Shown piece by piece: positions 15,192 to 21,268 of a stretch of 21,268 nucleotides of DNA. Below the pieces are notes generated by a model. It did not search any database. It was given only the letters and a program-made list of their open reading frames with translations, and was not told the origin of the DNA. The stretch is from positions 1 to 21,268 of the forward strand of contig JBKPDO010000317.1 in assembly GCA_046727955.1 (NCBI GenBank). The letters are read 5' to 3'. The position numbers were made by a program, and so were the translations under genes. This stretch comes from DASVXQ01 sp046727955. GTDB taxonomy: Bacteria; Actinomycetota; CALGFH01. The stretch's first letter is position 1; every line of letters starts with the position of its first letter.

Positions 15192-15609
15192 GATGCTTGT
15201 CCTCCCTCCGTCAACTCGGAGGTATCGACCACACCGGCGCCAGGCGGCGCCAGCGGCAAGGGACAAGCTCGACTGTGCTGCAAGCCAAACGTGACCGGTG
15301 CTGGGTCGAGGCTAACACGGCGCCGGGCGGCCCGCAGGCCCTTACCAAAGGCCGCAAGCCCACGCCTCCGGCCCGCACCTCTTGGAAGTCCTCGCAGCCA
15401 GGCCTTTGAACAGCCTAGACCCTTTCCGCAACCCGCTGGTAACCGGCAAGTGCAGCGATCCAACCTTTGTGACACCCGACGAGGTGAAGAGAGTGCCGGG
15501 GAAGGAAGAACCCTTCCTCCCCGGCTCGGCTGCTACCTGTCCGAAAGGACTAGACGCTCCTGTACACCGCGGCCACAGGTCCGGCGAGGAGTTCGTCGAC
15601 AACGCATCC
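15192..15609. other. non-coding interval upstream of the cold-shock gene, 418 bases
   Basis: No gene is supported here. The part next to the cold-shock gene contains GGCGCC repeated twice within 16 bases (near 15238-15253) and other GC-rich self-complementary stretches, which may belong to a structured 5' leader. The distal part holds the hairpin at 15495-15525. I could not pick a promoter with confidence. Confidence 0.5.
15495..15525 (-). terminator. strong hairpin, probable terminator
   Basis: The outer arms GCCGGGGA (15495-15502) and TCCCCGGC (15518-15525) and the inner arms GGAAG (15504-15508) and CTTCC (15513-15517) stack with one bulged A and a four-base loop. Read on the minus strand it lies after the SARP stub and the flavoprotein gene and before the cold-shock gene, and is followed by the pyrimidine-rich ACTCTCTTC. 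It would insulate the cold-shock gene from upstream transcription. Confidence 0.55.
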
Positions 15610-15765
15610 TCAGCGTAGCCCGGCGCCGATCGCGTCCACCGAGACGACCTGGTTGGGGCGGGCCAGCAGCAGCGCGAGCAGCGCCCGCTCCCGTTGGCCG
15701 CCGAGCCGCACCGGCCGGCCATCGTCCCCGATCGCCTCCAGCGGCCCGAGCACCCGGAACTCCAT
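15610..15765 (-). pseudogene. N-terminal stub of an AfsR/SARP-family regulator
   Basis: From the ATG at 15765 the minus strand reads MEFRVLGPLEAIGDDGRPVR, then LGGQRERALLALLLARPNQV and VSVDAIGAGLR before TGA at 15612-15610, 51 codons in all. The first ~44 residues match the well-conserved start of the SARP winged-helix domain (MEFRVLGPLEV, G..R.RALLA.LLL, N.VVSVD.L). A full protein continues with LW.E.PP, the recognition helix and the BTAD domain. None of that follows in any frame, and the usual ribosome binding site is missing. The stub cannot bind DNA as a SARP. It lies 38 bases downstream of the flavoprotein stop. It is probably the residue of a deleted pathway regulator. Confidence 0.7.
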
Positions 15766-15803
15766 GTCCCGGACCCTAACGCTCCGCCCGGCGGCGTGAG
15801 GGT

Positions 15804-17474
15804 TCAGAGTCGGTGGGTGAGGTCGCGGCCGGCGGTGCGGCCGGAGAACAGGCAGCCGCCGAGGAAGGTGCCTTCCAGGGCATTGTAGCCGTGGGCTCCG
15901 CCACCACCGAAGCCGGCGACCTCCCCGGCGGCATACAGCCCGTCGATGGGGTGCCCGTCGCGGCCCAGGGCCCGGGAGTGCAGGTCGGTCTGGATGCCGC
16001 CGAGGGTCTTACGGGTCAGGATGTGCAGTTTCACAGCGATGAGCGGGCCGGCGGCGGAGTCGAGGATCTTATGCGGGGCCGCGACCCGGCCCAGCCGGTC
16101 GCCGAGGTAGCGGCGGGCGTTGCGGATGCCCTGGACCTGGGCATCCTTGCTGTAGGGGTTGTCCATTTGCAGGTCCCGCGCCTCGATCTGGGCGCGAATC
16201 CCGGCGGCGTCGAGCAGCCGCTCGTCTGTCAGGCCGTTCATCTTCTCGACGAGCTGCTGGAGGGTGTCGGCGATGACGAAGTCCGCGCCGTGTTGCTTGA
16301 ATGCCTCGACGGGACCAGGCGCCCCCTTGCTGAGCAGCCGCTCGCGCAGGAACGCCCGGCGGTCCTTGCTGGTGATGTCGGGGTTCTGCTCCGACCCCGA
16401 GAGCGCGAACTCCTTCTGGACGATCTTCTGGGTGAGGATGAACCACGAGTGGTCGTAGTCGGCGATGTCTGGCGTGGCGCGCAGGTAGCGCAGCGTGCCG
16501 AGGGTGTCGTAGCCGGGCAGGTACGGCTCAGGCAGCCGCCGGCCCAGCGCGTCGAACCACATCGACGAGGGCCCGGGCAGGATGCGGATCCCGTGATCGG
16601 GCCAGATCGGGTTCCAGTTCTGCACGCCTTCGGTGTAGTGCCACATGCGGTCGCGGTTGACCAGCCGCACACCGGATTCGGCGGCGATGTCGAGCATCCG
16701 GCCGTCCACGTAGGCGGGCACCCCAGTGACCATCGATTTCGGTGGGGTGCCGAGCCGCGCCGGCCAGTAGCGCCGGACGATCTCGTGGTCGCCGCCGATG
16801 CCACCGGTGGTCACGACGACCGCTTGGGCGGTCAGCTCGAAGTCACCGATCGGTTCGCGGTTCGACGGCGCGCCGCGGGGCGCGTCGTCGTGGGCCAGGA
16901 CGGTGCCGCGCACACCGGTGACCGTGCCGTCGGTGATGAGAAGTTCGTCAACGCGATGGCGGTGGTAGAAGGTGACCAGCCCAGCCTCTGCGGCACGCTG
17001 CGCGGAGGCGACGAACGGGGCGACCACGCCGGTGCCGGTGCCCCACGCGACGTGGAAGCGGGGCACCGAGTTGCCGTGACCGGTGGCGCTCAGGTCGCCG
17101 CGTTCGGCCCAGCCGACCGTGGGCAGGAAACGGAGGCCGTGCCCGGTCAGCCAGGACTGCTTCTCGCCGGCCGCGAACTCCACATACGCCCGGGCCCACC
17201 GCACCGCCCACGAATCCTCGTCGGCCAGCCGATCAAACTGGGCGCTGCCCTGCCAGTCACTCCAGGCCAGCTCCACCGAGTCGGTCACGCCGAGGCGGCG
17301 CTGCTGGGGAGAGTCGACCAGGAACAGGCCACCGAAGGACCAGAACGCCTGCCCGCCGAGGTTGGCGGCGTTCTCCTGGTCTACCACCGCGACCTTCTTG
17401 CCCCGGCTGGTCAGCTCGTGGGTGGCCACCAGTCCGGCCAGGCCTGCTCCGACGACGATGACATCAGCGTCCAT
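15804..17474 (-). CDS. FAD-binding dehydrogenase of the 3-ketosteroid dehydrogenase / fumarate reductase type
   Basis: 556 aa. The ATG at 17474 is followed at once by the FAD-binding strand DADVIVVGAGLAGLVATHEL with GxGxxG at residues 9-14, then VAVVDQE and LGGQAFWSFGGLFLVDS. The C-terminus GLYAAGEVAGFGGGGAHGYN and ALEGTFLGGCLFSGRTAG closes the FAD site. The form with GGQAFWSFGG and the ~550-residue length fit the group annotated as putative FAD-binding dehydrogenase, related to 3-ketosteroid delta-1-dehydrogenases but with substrate unknown. GGAGGG is 12 bases upstream of the ATG, rather far; no better start is seen. It is divergent from the ferritin-like gene across about 205 bases that hold tandem repeats, so the two may share control. 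Confidence 0.88.
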   Translation of the reverse strand: MDADVIVVGAGLAGLVATHELTSRGKKVAVVDQENAANLGGQAFWSFGGLFLVDSPQQRRLGVTDSVELAWSDWQGSAQFDRLADEDSWAVRWARAYVEFAAGEKQSWLTGHGLRFLPTVGWAERGDLSATGHGNSVPRFHVAWGTGTGVVAPFVASAQRAAEAGLVTFYHRHRVDELLITDGTVTGVRGTVLAHDDAPRGAPSNREPIGDFELTAQAVVVTTGGIGGDHEIVRRYWPARLGTPPKSMVTGVPAYVDGRMLDIAAESGVRLVNRDRMWHYTEGVQNWNPIWPDHGIRILPGPSSMWFDALGRRLPEPYLPGYDTLGTLRYLRATPDIADYDHSWFILTQKIVQKEFALSGSEQNPDITSKDRRAFLRERLLSKGAPGPVEAFKQHGADFVIADTLQQLVEKMNGLTDERLLDAAGIRAQIEARDLQMDNPYSKDAQVQGIRNARRYLGDRLGRVAAPHKILDSAAGPLIAVKLHILTRKTLGGIQTDLHSRALGRDGHPIDGLYAAGEVAGFGGGGAHGYNALEGTFLGGCLFSGRTAGRDLTHRL

Positions 17475-17520
17475 GGCGATCAGCTTCCCTCCACGGTCAG
17501 GATCGGCGACCACGACGGCG

Positions 17521-17555
17521 CGGTCCGGGTGACGGTCCGGGTGACGGTCCGGGTA
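17521..17555. repeat. three 12-bp tandem repeats in a divergent promoter region
   Basis: CGGTCCGGGTGA occurs at 17521-17532 and 17533-17544, and a third copy (CGGTCCGGGTAC) begins at 17545. The repeats lie 47-80 bases upstream of the flavoprotein start and more than 120 bases upstream of the ferritin-like start. The period is close to one helical turn, so a regulator could bind side by side. Confidence 0.8.
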
Positions 17556-17640
17556 CCCCGGCGTCGGGACGGGCTACCCGGTGAGATCCCCAGGCGGAAC
17601 TGCGGAACCGTTTGCAGCGGGTCGGCGTCGGGCTCGGCGG

Positions 17641-17646
17641 TAGTAT
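17641..17646 (+). promoter_or_regulatory. candidate -10 element of the ferritin-like gene
   Basis: TAGTAT fits TANNNT and would give a leader of about 27 bases to the ATG at 17680. No convincing -35 lies at the right distance; a regulator bound upstream could compensate. Confidence 0.3.
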
Positions 17647-17679
17647 CGCCGCCGGACCCGTCGAAGCGAGGAGGCCTTG

Positions 17680-18936
17680 ATGGTGGTCGAGCCGCCACTG
17701 CGAGTCGAGAGCCGGGAAGAGCTCGTCTGGTTGCTCACCCAGGCGTGCGAGCTGGAGCACGGGCTGATGTGCGAGTACATGTTTGCCCAGTTCACCCTCA
17801 AGCGGACCGAGGAGGAAGGGCTCAACGCCAAGCAGCAGGCCAAGGTGGCCGCCTGGGAGGGGGTGATCATCGATGTGACCAAGCAGGAGATGCTCCACCT
17901 CGCCTTGGCCATCAACGTGCTCACCGCGATCGGCGCCGCGCCGCACCTGCACCGGCCGAACTTCCCGATCCTGTCCCGCTGGTACCCGCCGGGGGTGCAG
18001 GTCGCGCTGGTGCCGTTCGGCGAGCGGGCCCTGCGCCACTTCATCTACCTGGAGCGCCCCGAAGGGATGGACCTGGATGACGCGGAGGGCTTCGCCGCCG
18101 TCGGCCAGGCCCAGCCGCTGACTGACGGCGACTCGCTGATGGCCGTCCCCGAGGACTACCAGACCGTCGGGCATCTGTACCGCGGCATCGAGCACGGCTT
18201 GGAGCGCCTGGTTGACCGTCACGGTGAGGCCGGGGTGTTCATCGGGCCGCCAGAGGCGCAGGCGACCACCGAAGTGTTCGAGTGGGCGGAGCTGACCGCG
18301 GTCACCGACCTCGCGTCGGCGAGGGCGGCCATCGAGCTGATCGTCGAGCAGGGCGAGGGCGCCCGCGGGGACTGGCGCAACGCCCACTTCGGCAAGTTCG
18401 TCGCCCTGCTCGACGACTACCTGACGACCAGGGCGGCCGACCCCGGCTTCCAGCCGGCCCGGCCGGTGGTTCCGGCTTACGTGCGACGCCCGCCCGATGT
18501 TGAGGCAGACACGGTGCTCATCACCGATCCGCTGACCGCGCAGGTCGCCGACCTGTTCAACGCGATCTACGAGACCACCCTGCAAGCCCTGAGCCGCTAC
18601 TTCGTGCACAGCGGGGAGAGCGGCGAGCAGGTCACCACGCTGGCCACCGTGGCCAAGCACCTGATGAATTGGGTGATGCGTCCGCTGGGCAGTGTCCTGA
18701 CCACATTGCCGGTCGGGGCGGAGCGGCCCGGGGTGCTGGCCGGGTCGGCCTTTGAGATCGTGCAGCCGTCGTTCTATGTGCTGCCGTACCGCCAGGCGGC
18801 CTGGCGGATACTAGCCGAGCGGCTCGACGAACTGGCCAGCCGGGCCGAGCGGCTCAGCGGGACCGCCGGGCTGGGGCAACTCGCCGAACTGGCCGCCGAC
18901 CTGCGCGGCATGGCCCGCGACGTCAAGACGGCCTAA
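17680..18936 (+). CDS. ferritin-like protein with VioB/imine-dimer-synthase-type N-terminal domain
   Basis: 418 aa. The ATG at 17680 is used because AGGAGG lies five bases upstream; a TTG directly before it is less likely. Residues ~10-215 form a ferritin-like four-helix domain of the type found in iminophenylpyruvate dimer synthases (the N-terminal part of VioB): LVWLLTQACELEHGLMCEYM (Glu24, Glu26, Glu32), then VIIDVTKQEMLHLALAINVL with the ExxH ligands Glu70 and His73, and the following APHLHRPNFP. The remaining residues are helical with no recognised domain (YETTLQALSRYFVH, HLMNWVMRPLGSVL). VioB proteins are about 1000 residues, so this is the ferritin-like part with a different C-terminus. 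It probably binds metal; the reaction is unknown. It is divergent from the flavoprotein. Confidence 0.82.
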   Translation: MVVEPPLRVESREELVWLLTQACELEHGLMCEYMFAQFTLKRTEEEGLNAKQQAKVAAWEGVIIDVTKQEMLHLALAINVLTAIGAAPHLHRPNFPILSRWYPPGVQVALVPFGERALRHFIYLERPEGMDLDDAEGFAAVGQAQPLTDGDSLMAVPEDYQTVGHLYRGIEHGLERLVDRHGEAGVFIGPPEAQATTEVFEWAELTAVTDLASARAAIELIVEQGEGARGDWRNAHFGKFVALLDDYLTTRAADPGFQPARPVVPAYVRRPPDVEADTVLITDPLTAQVADLFNAIYETTLQALSRYFVHSGESGEQVTTLATVAKHLMNWVMRPLGSVLTTLPVGAERPGVLAGSAFEIVQPSFYVLPYRQAAWRILAERLDELASRAERLSGTAGLGQLAELAADLRGMARDVKTA

Positions 18937-19094
18937 CGCCCGCCGCCTCGGCAGCCGCGGAGGCGACCGCGAACCCTCCGTACCTGTTCGAGCGAGACGA
19001 CCTTACCGCCACGCAGGGTTCAAGGGATGGGTGCATCGACCCGCGTGGTGCGCCCCCGGCGGGCGGACCACCCTACAGACCCAGGGAGCTCGAG

Positions 19095-20119
19095 ATGGCA
19101 CCGACACGGCGCGCCGGCGCGGTGCGAGGGGTCCTTTCGGCGGACAACCGCAAGCTGTTGCTGGTGGTGGTCGCTGTGGTGGCGGCCATCTTCACGATGG
19201 TTGTCTCCAACGTGGCCGCAAACCACGCGCCGAAGCCGCACCACGTGCCCGTCGGGGTGATCGGATCCCCGCAGGTGGTCGGCGCTGCGGCCAGTCGGCT
19301 GCGCCACAGCGCCCCGGGCGCCTACCGGATCCACGGCTACGGCTCGTCTGCGGCAGCGCGAACGGCGATCCTGCACCGCAGGGTCTACGGCGCGTTCCGG
19401 CCCGGCCGGTCCCGTTGCTGCTGACCGCCAGCGCCGCCAGCCCGTCGGTGGCGGGCCTGCTGCAACAAACGTTTGCAGCGGCGGCTGGCGGGCAACCCAC
19501 CGCGCTCGTGGTCCAGGACCTGGCACCACTGCCGAGCTCGGACCCCCGCGGCGCGACCTCATTCTCCGCCGTGCTCAGCCTGCTCTTCGCGGGGCTTTTG
19601 GGGCCCGGGATCATCTACCTGGTCACCCAGCACCGGCCGCTGACCATCCGCCTGGTGGCGTTGGTCGGCCTGGGGATCGGCGCGGGACTGGTGACGGCGC
19701 TCACCACCAACGTCATCGTCGGCGCCTTCCCAAGCCACTTCTTCGGGGTCTGGGGGGTCGCCACCCTCTTCGTCGTTGCAATGTGCCTGGCAGTCGCGGC
19801 CTTCCAGGTGCTCTTCGGCCTGGGTGGCGGCGCCGCGATCGGGTGGGTCCTGTTCCTGGTCATCGGCAACCCGGCCTCCGGGGGCAGTTCGGCTCCCGAG
19901 CTGCTGCCCGGATTCTGGCGAGCCGTCAGCCAGCTCCTGCCTCCCGGCGCGGCGACCACCGCGATGCACAATGTCGTCTACTTCCACGGCTACGGAGCGG
20001 CCATGGCGCTGGTGGTGCTCGGGATCTACGCGATCCTCGGCGCCGCGGCCGCGATCACCATCAACGCCCTCCGCGCCCATGCCCAAGTGAGCGCCACCAC
20101 CGCCTTGCTATCGGGTTGA
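19095..20119 (+). pseudogene. YhgE/Pip-like ABC-2-type membrane protein with a frameshift
   Basis: The ATG at 19095 (GGGAG six bases upstream) opens a frame that reads SADNRKLLLVVVAVVAAIFT, a first transmembrane helix, then an extracytoplasmic part to VYGAFRPGR near 19400, and runs into TGA at 19422-19424. The continuation lies in the frame one base earlier: LLLTASAASPSVAGLLQQTF, then four or five more helices (FSAVLSLLFAGLLGPGIIYL, ALVGLGIGAGLVTALTTNVI, LFVVAMCLAVAAFQVLFGLG, ALVVLGIYAILGAAAAITIN) to the stop at 20119. This matches a single-nucleotide deletion around 19395-19425. The layout of one N-terminal helix, a long outside loop and a C-terminal membrane block ending near PPGAATTAMHNVVYF is that of the YhgE/Pip or DUF3533 family. 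A sequencing error at a GC-rich site is possible, in which case the gene is intact (about 341 aa). Confidence 0.68.
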
Positions 20120-20251
20120 ACTCGACCAGACGGACGCTTGCAGGCGACTCCCTCGACCGACGCCAGCCGGTCATCAGGCGCCTCGGTGAGGGCTGCTTGC
20201 GGGCGGTGACCCGCTCGCCTGGCTGGTCGGTGACCACCTCGACCGCCGGAC

Positions 20252-20593
20252 CTCCGCTATGAGATGGGAGGCGACGGCGCACAGGCGCATCCGCTGGTCG
20301 GTGGCTGGGCGCCAGACCTGCCCCTTCGCAGCGGCGGCGGCGACATGCGGCTGGCGATGCTGCTGCACCGTGCCCGGTCGGTGCTGCTGGACCTCACGGC
20401 CGACGGCTGGCTGCGAGCCGCCGCGGCCGGCTGGACCGACCGGGTCCAGATCACGGCGGCCCGCAGCGACGAGCCGCTGGACGGGATCCTGGTGCGCCCG
20501 GACGGGTATGTGGCCTGGGCCGCCGCTCCCGGGGACCGCGACACCGACGGACTTCGCCGCGCGCTGCAAGCCTGGTTCGGTGTGGCCGGCTGA
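20252..20593 (+). pseudogene. C-terminal fragment of an aromatic FAD-dependent monooxygenase
   Basis: The frame reads LRYEMGGDGAQAHPLVGGWA, PDLPL, then LHRARSVLLDLTADGWL and AARSDEPLDGILVRPDGYVA to the stop at 20593. HPLVG.WAPD.PL, the LL..ARSVLLDL segment and ILVRPDGYVAW are the hallmarks of the C-terminal thioredoxin-like domain of RdmE/MhpA-type flavin monooxygenases, which hydroxylate aromatic polyketides or phenols. The ~400 residues carrying FAD binding (GxGxxG, DG, GD motifs) are absent; an in-frame TGA lies at 20231 and nothing related precedes it. The fragment should be inactive. An ATG at 20264 exists but has no ribosome binding site. It lies 132 bases after the frameshifted permease. 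Confidence 0.68.
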
Positions 20594-20649
20594 GCCACCT
20601 GCAGAGGTGATGTGCTCGTGGCCGCATGGCCGCTGAGCTGCGGTGTTGG

Positions 20650-20696
20650 TGGCGCGCCGCGAGGGATTCGAACCCCCAACCGCCAGATCCGTAGTC
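20650..20696 (-). other. 3' half of tRNA-Arg(ACG), probable integration (att) scar
   Basis: On the minus strand the sequence from the anticodon loop CTACGGA (20694-20688) runs through the stem half TCTGG, the variable loop CGGTT, a complete T-arm (GGGGG TTCGAAT CCCTC), the 3' acceptor strand GCGGCGC, discriminator G and encoded CCA (20652-20650). The 5' side does not exist: the five bases before the loop (GGCGA) cannot pair with TCTGG beyond two positions, and no D-arm or GCGCCGC acceptor strand follows within 100 bases. The break in the anticodon stem is a typical crossover position of tyrosine integrases that use tRNA genes. A lone 3' half is what is left at the far end of an integrated element, placing the element on the higher-coordinate side. 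Confidence 0.68.
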
Positions 20697-20843
20697 GCCC
20701 GCCCGTCCCCTTCCATCCTCCCTATCCCTTCGCGTCCCCGTCTGCCCAGCTCAACGGCCATGCCGCCGGTCCGAGTCGGGCATCTGTCCCCACCCGTCCC
20801 GCGCCGGATGGTCGCAATCTGGTCGCAGTTTCGGGCCATCGTT

Positions 20844-20862
20844 GCCAGACCCAGTGTCTGGC
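20844..20862. repeat. perfect 7-bp inverted repeat
   Basis: GCCAGAC and GTCTGGC enclose CCAGT. It could be a protein binding site or a small hairpin and lies about 150 bases from the tRNA half. Confidence 0.6.
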
Positions 20863-20932
20863 GGCGTGCCTGATCAGGCGCTTACAACGAGATAGGTGCT
20901 CGCCAGGACGAACCTCGCTCATCGCCCGAGCC

Positions 20933-20962
20933 TGGGAGCAGCTCTAATGGGAACAGCTCTAA
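20933..20962 (+). repeat. 15-bp tandem direct repeat
   Basis: TGGGAGCAGCTCTAA (20933-20947) is followed directly by TGGGAACAGCTCTAA (20948-20962), one mismatch. A diverged third copy (GGGAGCAGAGTAA) lies at 20991-21003. The pattern resembles iterons or integrase arm sites. Confidence 0.75.
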
Positions 20963-21003
20963 ACGGGTGCAATCAGCGTGGGCAGCTCGCGGGAGCAGAG
21001 TAA

Positions 21004-21022
21004 ATCACCCCCAATGGGTGAT
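21004..21022. repeat. perfect 7-bp inverted repeat with 5-base loop
   Basis: ATCACCC (21004-21010) and GGGTGAT (21016-21022) enclose CCAAT. Being AT-richer than the surroundings and symmetric, it is more likely a binding site than a terminator. Confidence 0.6.
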
Positions 21023-21206
21023 GCCTGCTCCCCGGCTCAAGTCCTACCGTCGTCTACTAGCGTCATCCTGCACAAGTGCCGACAAAGGAACCGGGAGAAC
21101 GAGGCTCCTGGAGGAGGTCGGCGAGGGCCAGCTGTTCCCGAACCGCCAATTGCGAGCATCCGGTGGCGGAGGTAGGTCCCGACAGTTCGACCGAAAGATC
21201 CTGATC

Positions 21207-21268
21207 GTGAACCTTCTGACCATCCTCCCGCTGGCGTTCGTGATGGTCGCCGGCCCGCAGATCCTCAG
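21207..21268 (+). CDS. start of a GAP-family membrane protein (3' end outside window)
   Basis: The GTG at 21207 opens a frame to the window edge reading MNLLTILPLAFVMVAGPQIL, a hydrophobic helix with a Pro in the middle. This is the characteristic start of the GAP/Sap family of six-helix membrane proteins (sulfolipid-1-addressing-like) in actinobacteria, in which LPLA...GPQ.. is conserved. Only 20 codons are visible. The ribosome binding site is weak (GAAAG about ten bases upstream). In mycobacteria relatives help export lipids; here the role is unknown. Confidence 0.55.
   Translation, partial: MNLLTILPLAFVMVAGPQIL

Larger units (their letters stand above)
20697..21206. other. non-coding interval after the tRNA half, 510 bases, with repeats
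   Basis: No intact gene is supported. The interval holds two GGTCGCA copies 11 bases apart (20810, 20821), a perfect 7-bp hairpin at 20844-20862, a 15-bp direct repeat at 20933-20962 and a 7-bp hairpin at 21004-21022. On the minus strand 20722-20922 is open and includes RWPETATRLRP, which faintly recalls the tails of actinobacterial tyrosine integrases next to tRNA sites, but it is too short to call. Confidence 0.5.

Noticed and set aside
15813..18080. A 755-codon plus-strand open frame opposite the flavoprotein
   Set aside because: It is antisense to a gene with clear FAD motifs, has no conserved motifs, and arises from GC-rich codon bias; its 3' end also overlaps the ferritin-like gene in another frame.
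20650..20735. A complete tRNA-Arg gene
   Set aside because: The anticodon stem, D-arm and 5' acceptor strand are missing; only the 3' half is present.
20174..20839. 221-codon minus-strand frame across the tRNA half
   Set aside because: It reads through the tRNA T-arm and the antisense of the monooxygenase fragment; such frames are a common artefact at tRNA genes.

Overview
The window is a GC-rich (about 70 %) stretch that looks like actinobacterial chromosome. GTG and TTG starts with GGAGG-type ribosome binding sites are common. The families seen (SARP regulator remnant, N,N-dimethylformamidase-like protein, GT39-type mannosyltransferase-like protein, cold-shock protein, STAS protein, GAP-family membrane protein) are typical of soil actinomycetes. 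The genus cannot be read from the sequence. All calls come from reading the sequence and from family knowledge; no database search was run.

Layout. (1) 1-2517, + strand: the 3' part of an N,N-dimethylformamidase beta-subunit-like protein, entered through a repeated VGAPG linker, then a class I SAM methyltransferase. (2) 2560-9904, - strand: a surface-glycan operon reading GT39-type membrane glycosyltransferase, nucleotide-sugar dehydrogenase, GT2 glycosyltransferase and NAD-dependent sugar epimerase. Its genes overlap or nearly touch. Downstream lie a membrane-protein remnant spread over three frames and a lipoprotein with two beta-propellers. (3) 9905-13767: a gene-poor 460-base gap, a decapitated class I glutamine amidotransferase remnant, an apparently leaderless HAD-IIA phosphatase reading away from it, and a large secreted alkaline-phosphatase-like protein convergent with the phosphatase. 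(4) 13967-15191, - strand: a cold-shock protein, then a STAS anti-sigma antagonist and two small proteins of unknown function. (5) 15192-18936: a strong hairpin, a 51-codon stub of a SARP regulator, and a divergent pair made of a KstD-type flavoprotein and a ferritin-like VioB-type protein. The pair shares a promoter region carrying three 12-bp tandem repeats. (6) 19095-21268: a frameshifted YhgE/Pip-like permease, the C-terminal stub of an aromatic FAD monooxygenase, a solitary 3' half of a tRNA-Arg(ACG) that looks like an integration (att) scar, about 500 bases of non-coding DNA with direct and inverted repeats, and the start of a GAP-family membrane protein.

How the genes fit together. The four glycan genes form one unit: the dehydrogenase and epimerase make an activated sugar, the GT2 enzyme probably loads a lipid carrier, and the GT-C enzyme transfers from the lipid carrier outside the membrane. 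The Csp/STAS group is a stress or regulatory cluster. The flavoprotein/ferritin-like pair is the best candidate for an uncharacterised redox pathway. Gene debris is unusually dense: an amidotransferase tail, a SARP head, a monooxygenase tail, a membrane-protein remnant, a frameshifted permease and half a tRNA. With the att-like scar, this suggests a region of repeated insertion and deletion. No CRISPR array, rRNA, complete tRNA or complete insertion sequence was seen.
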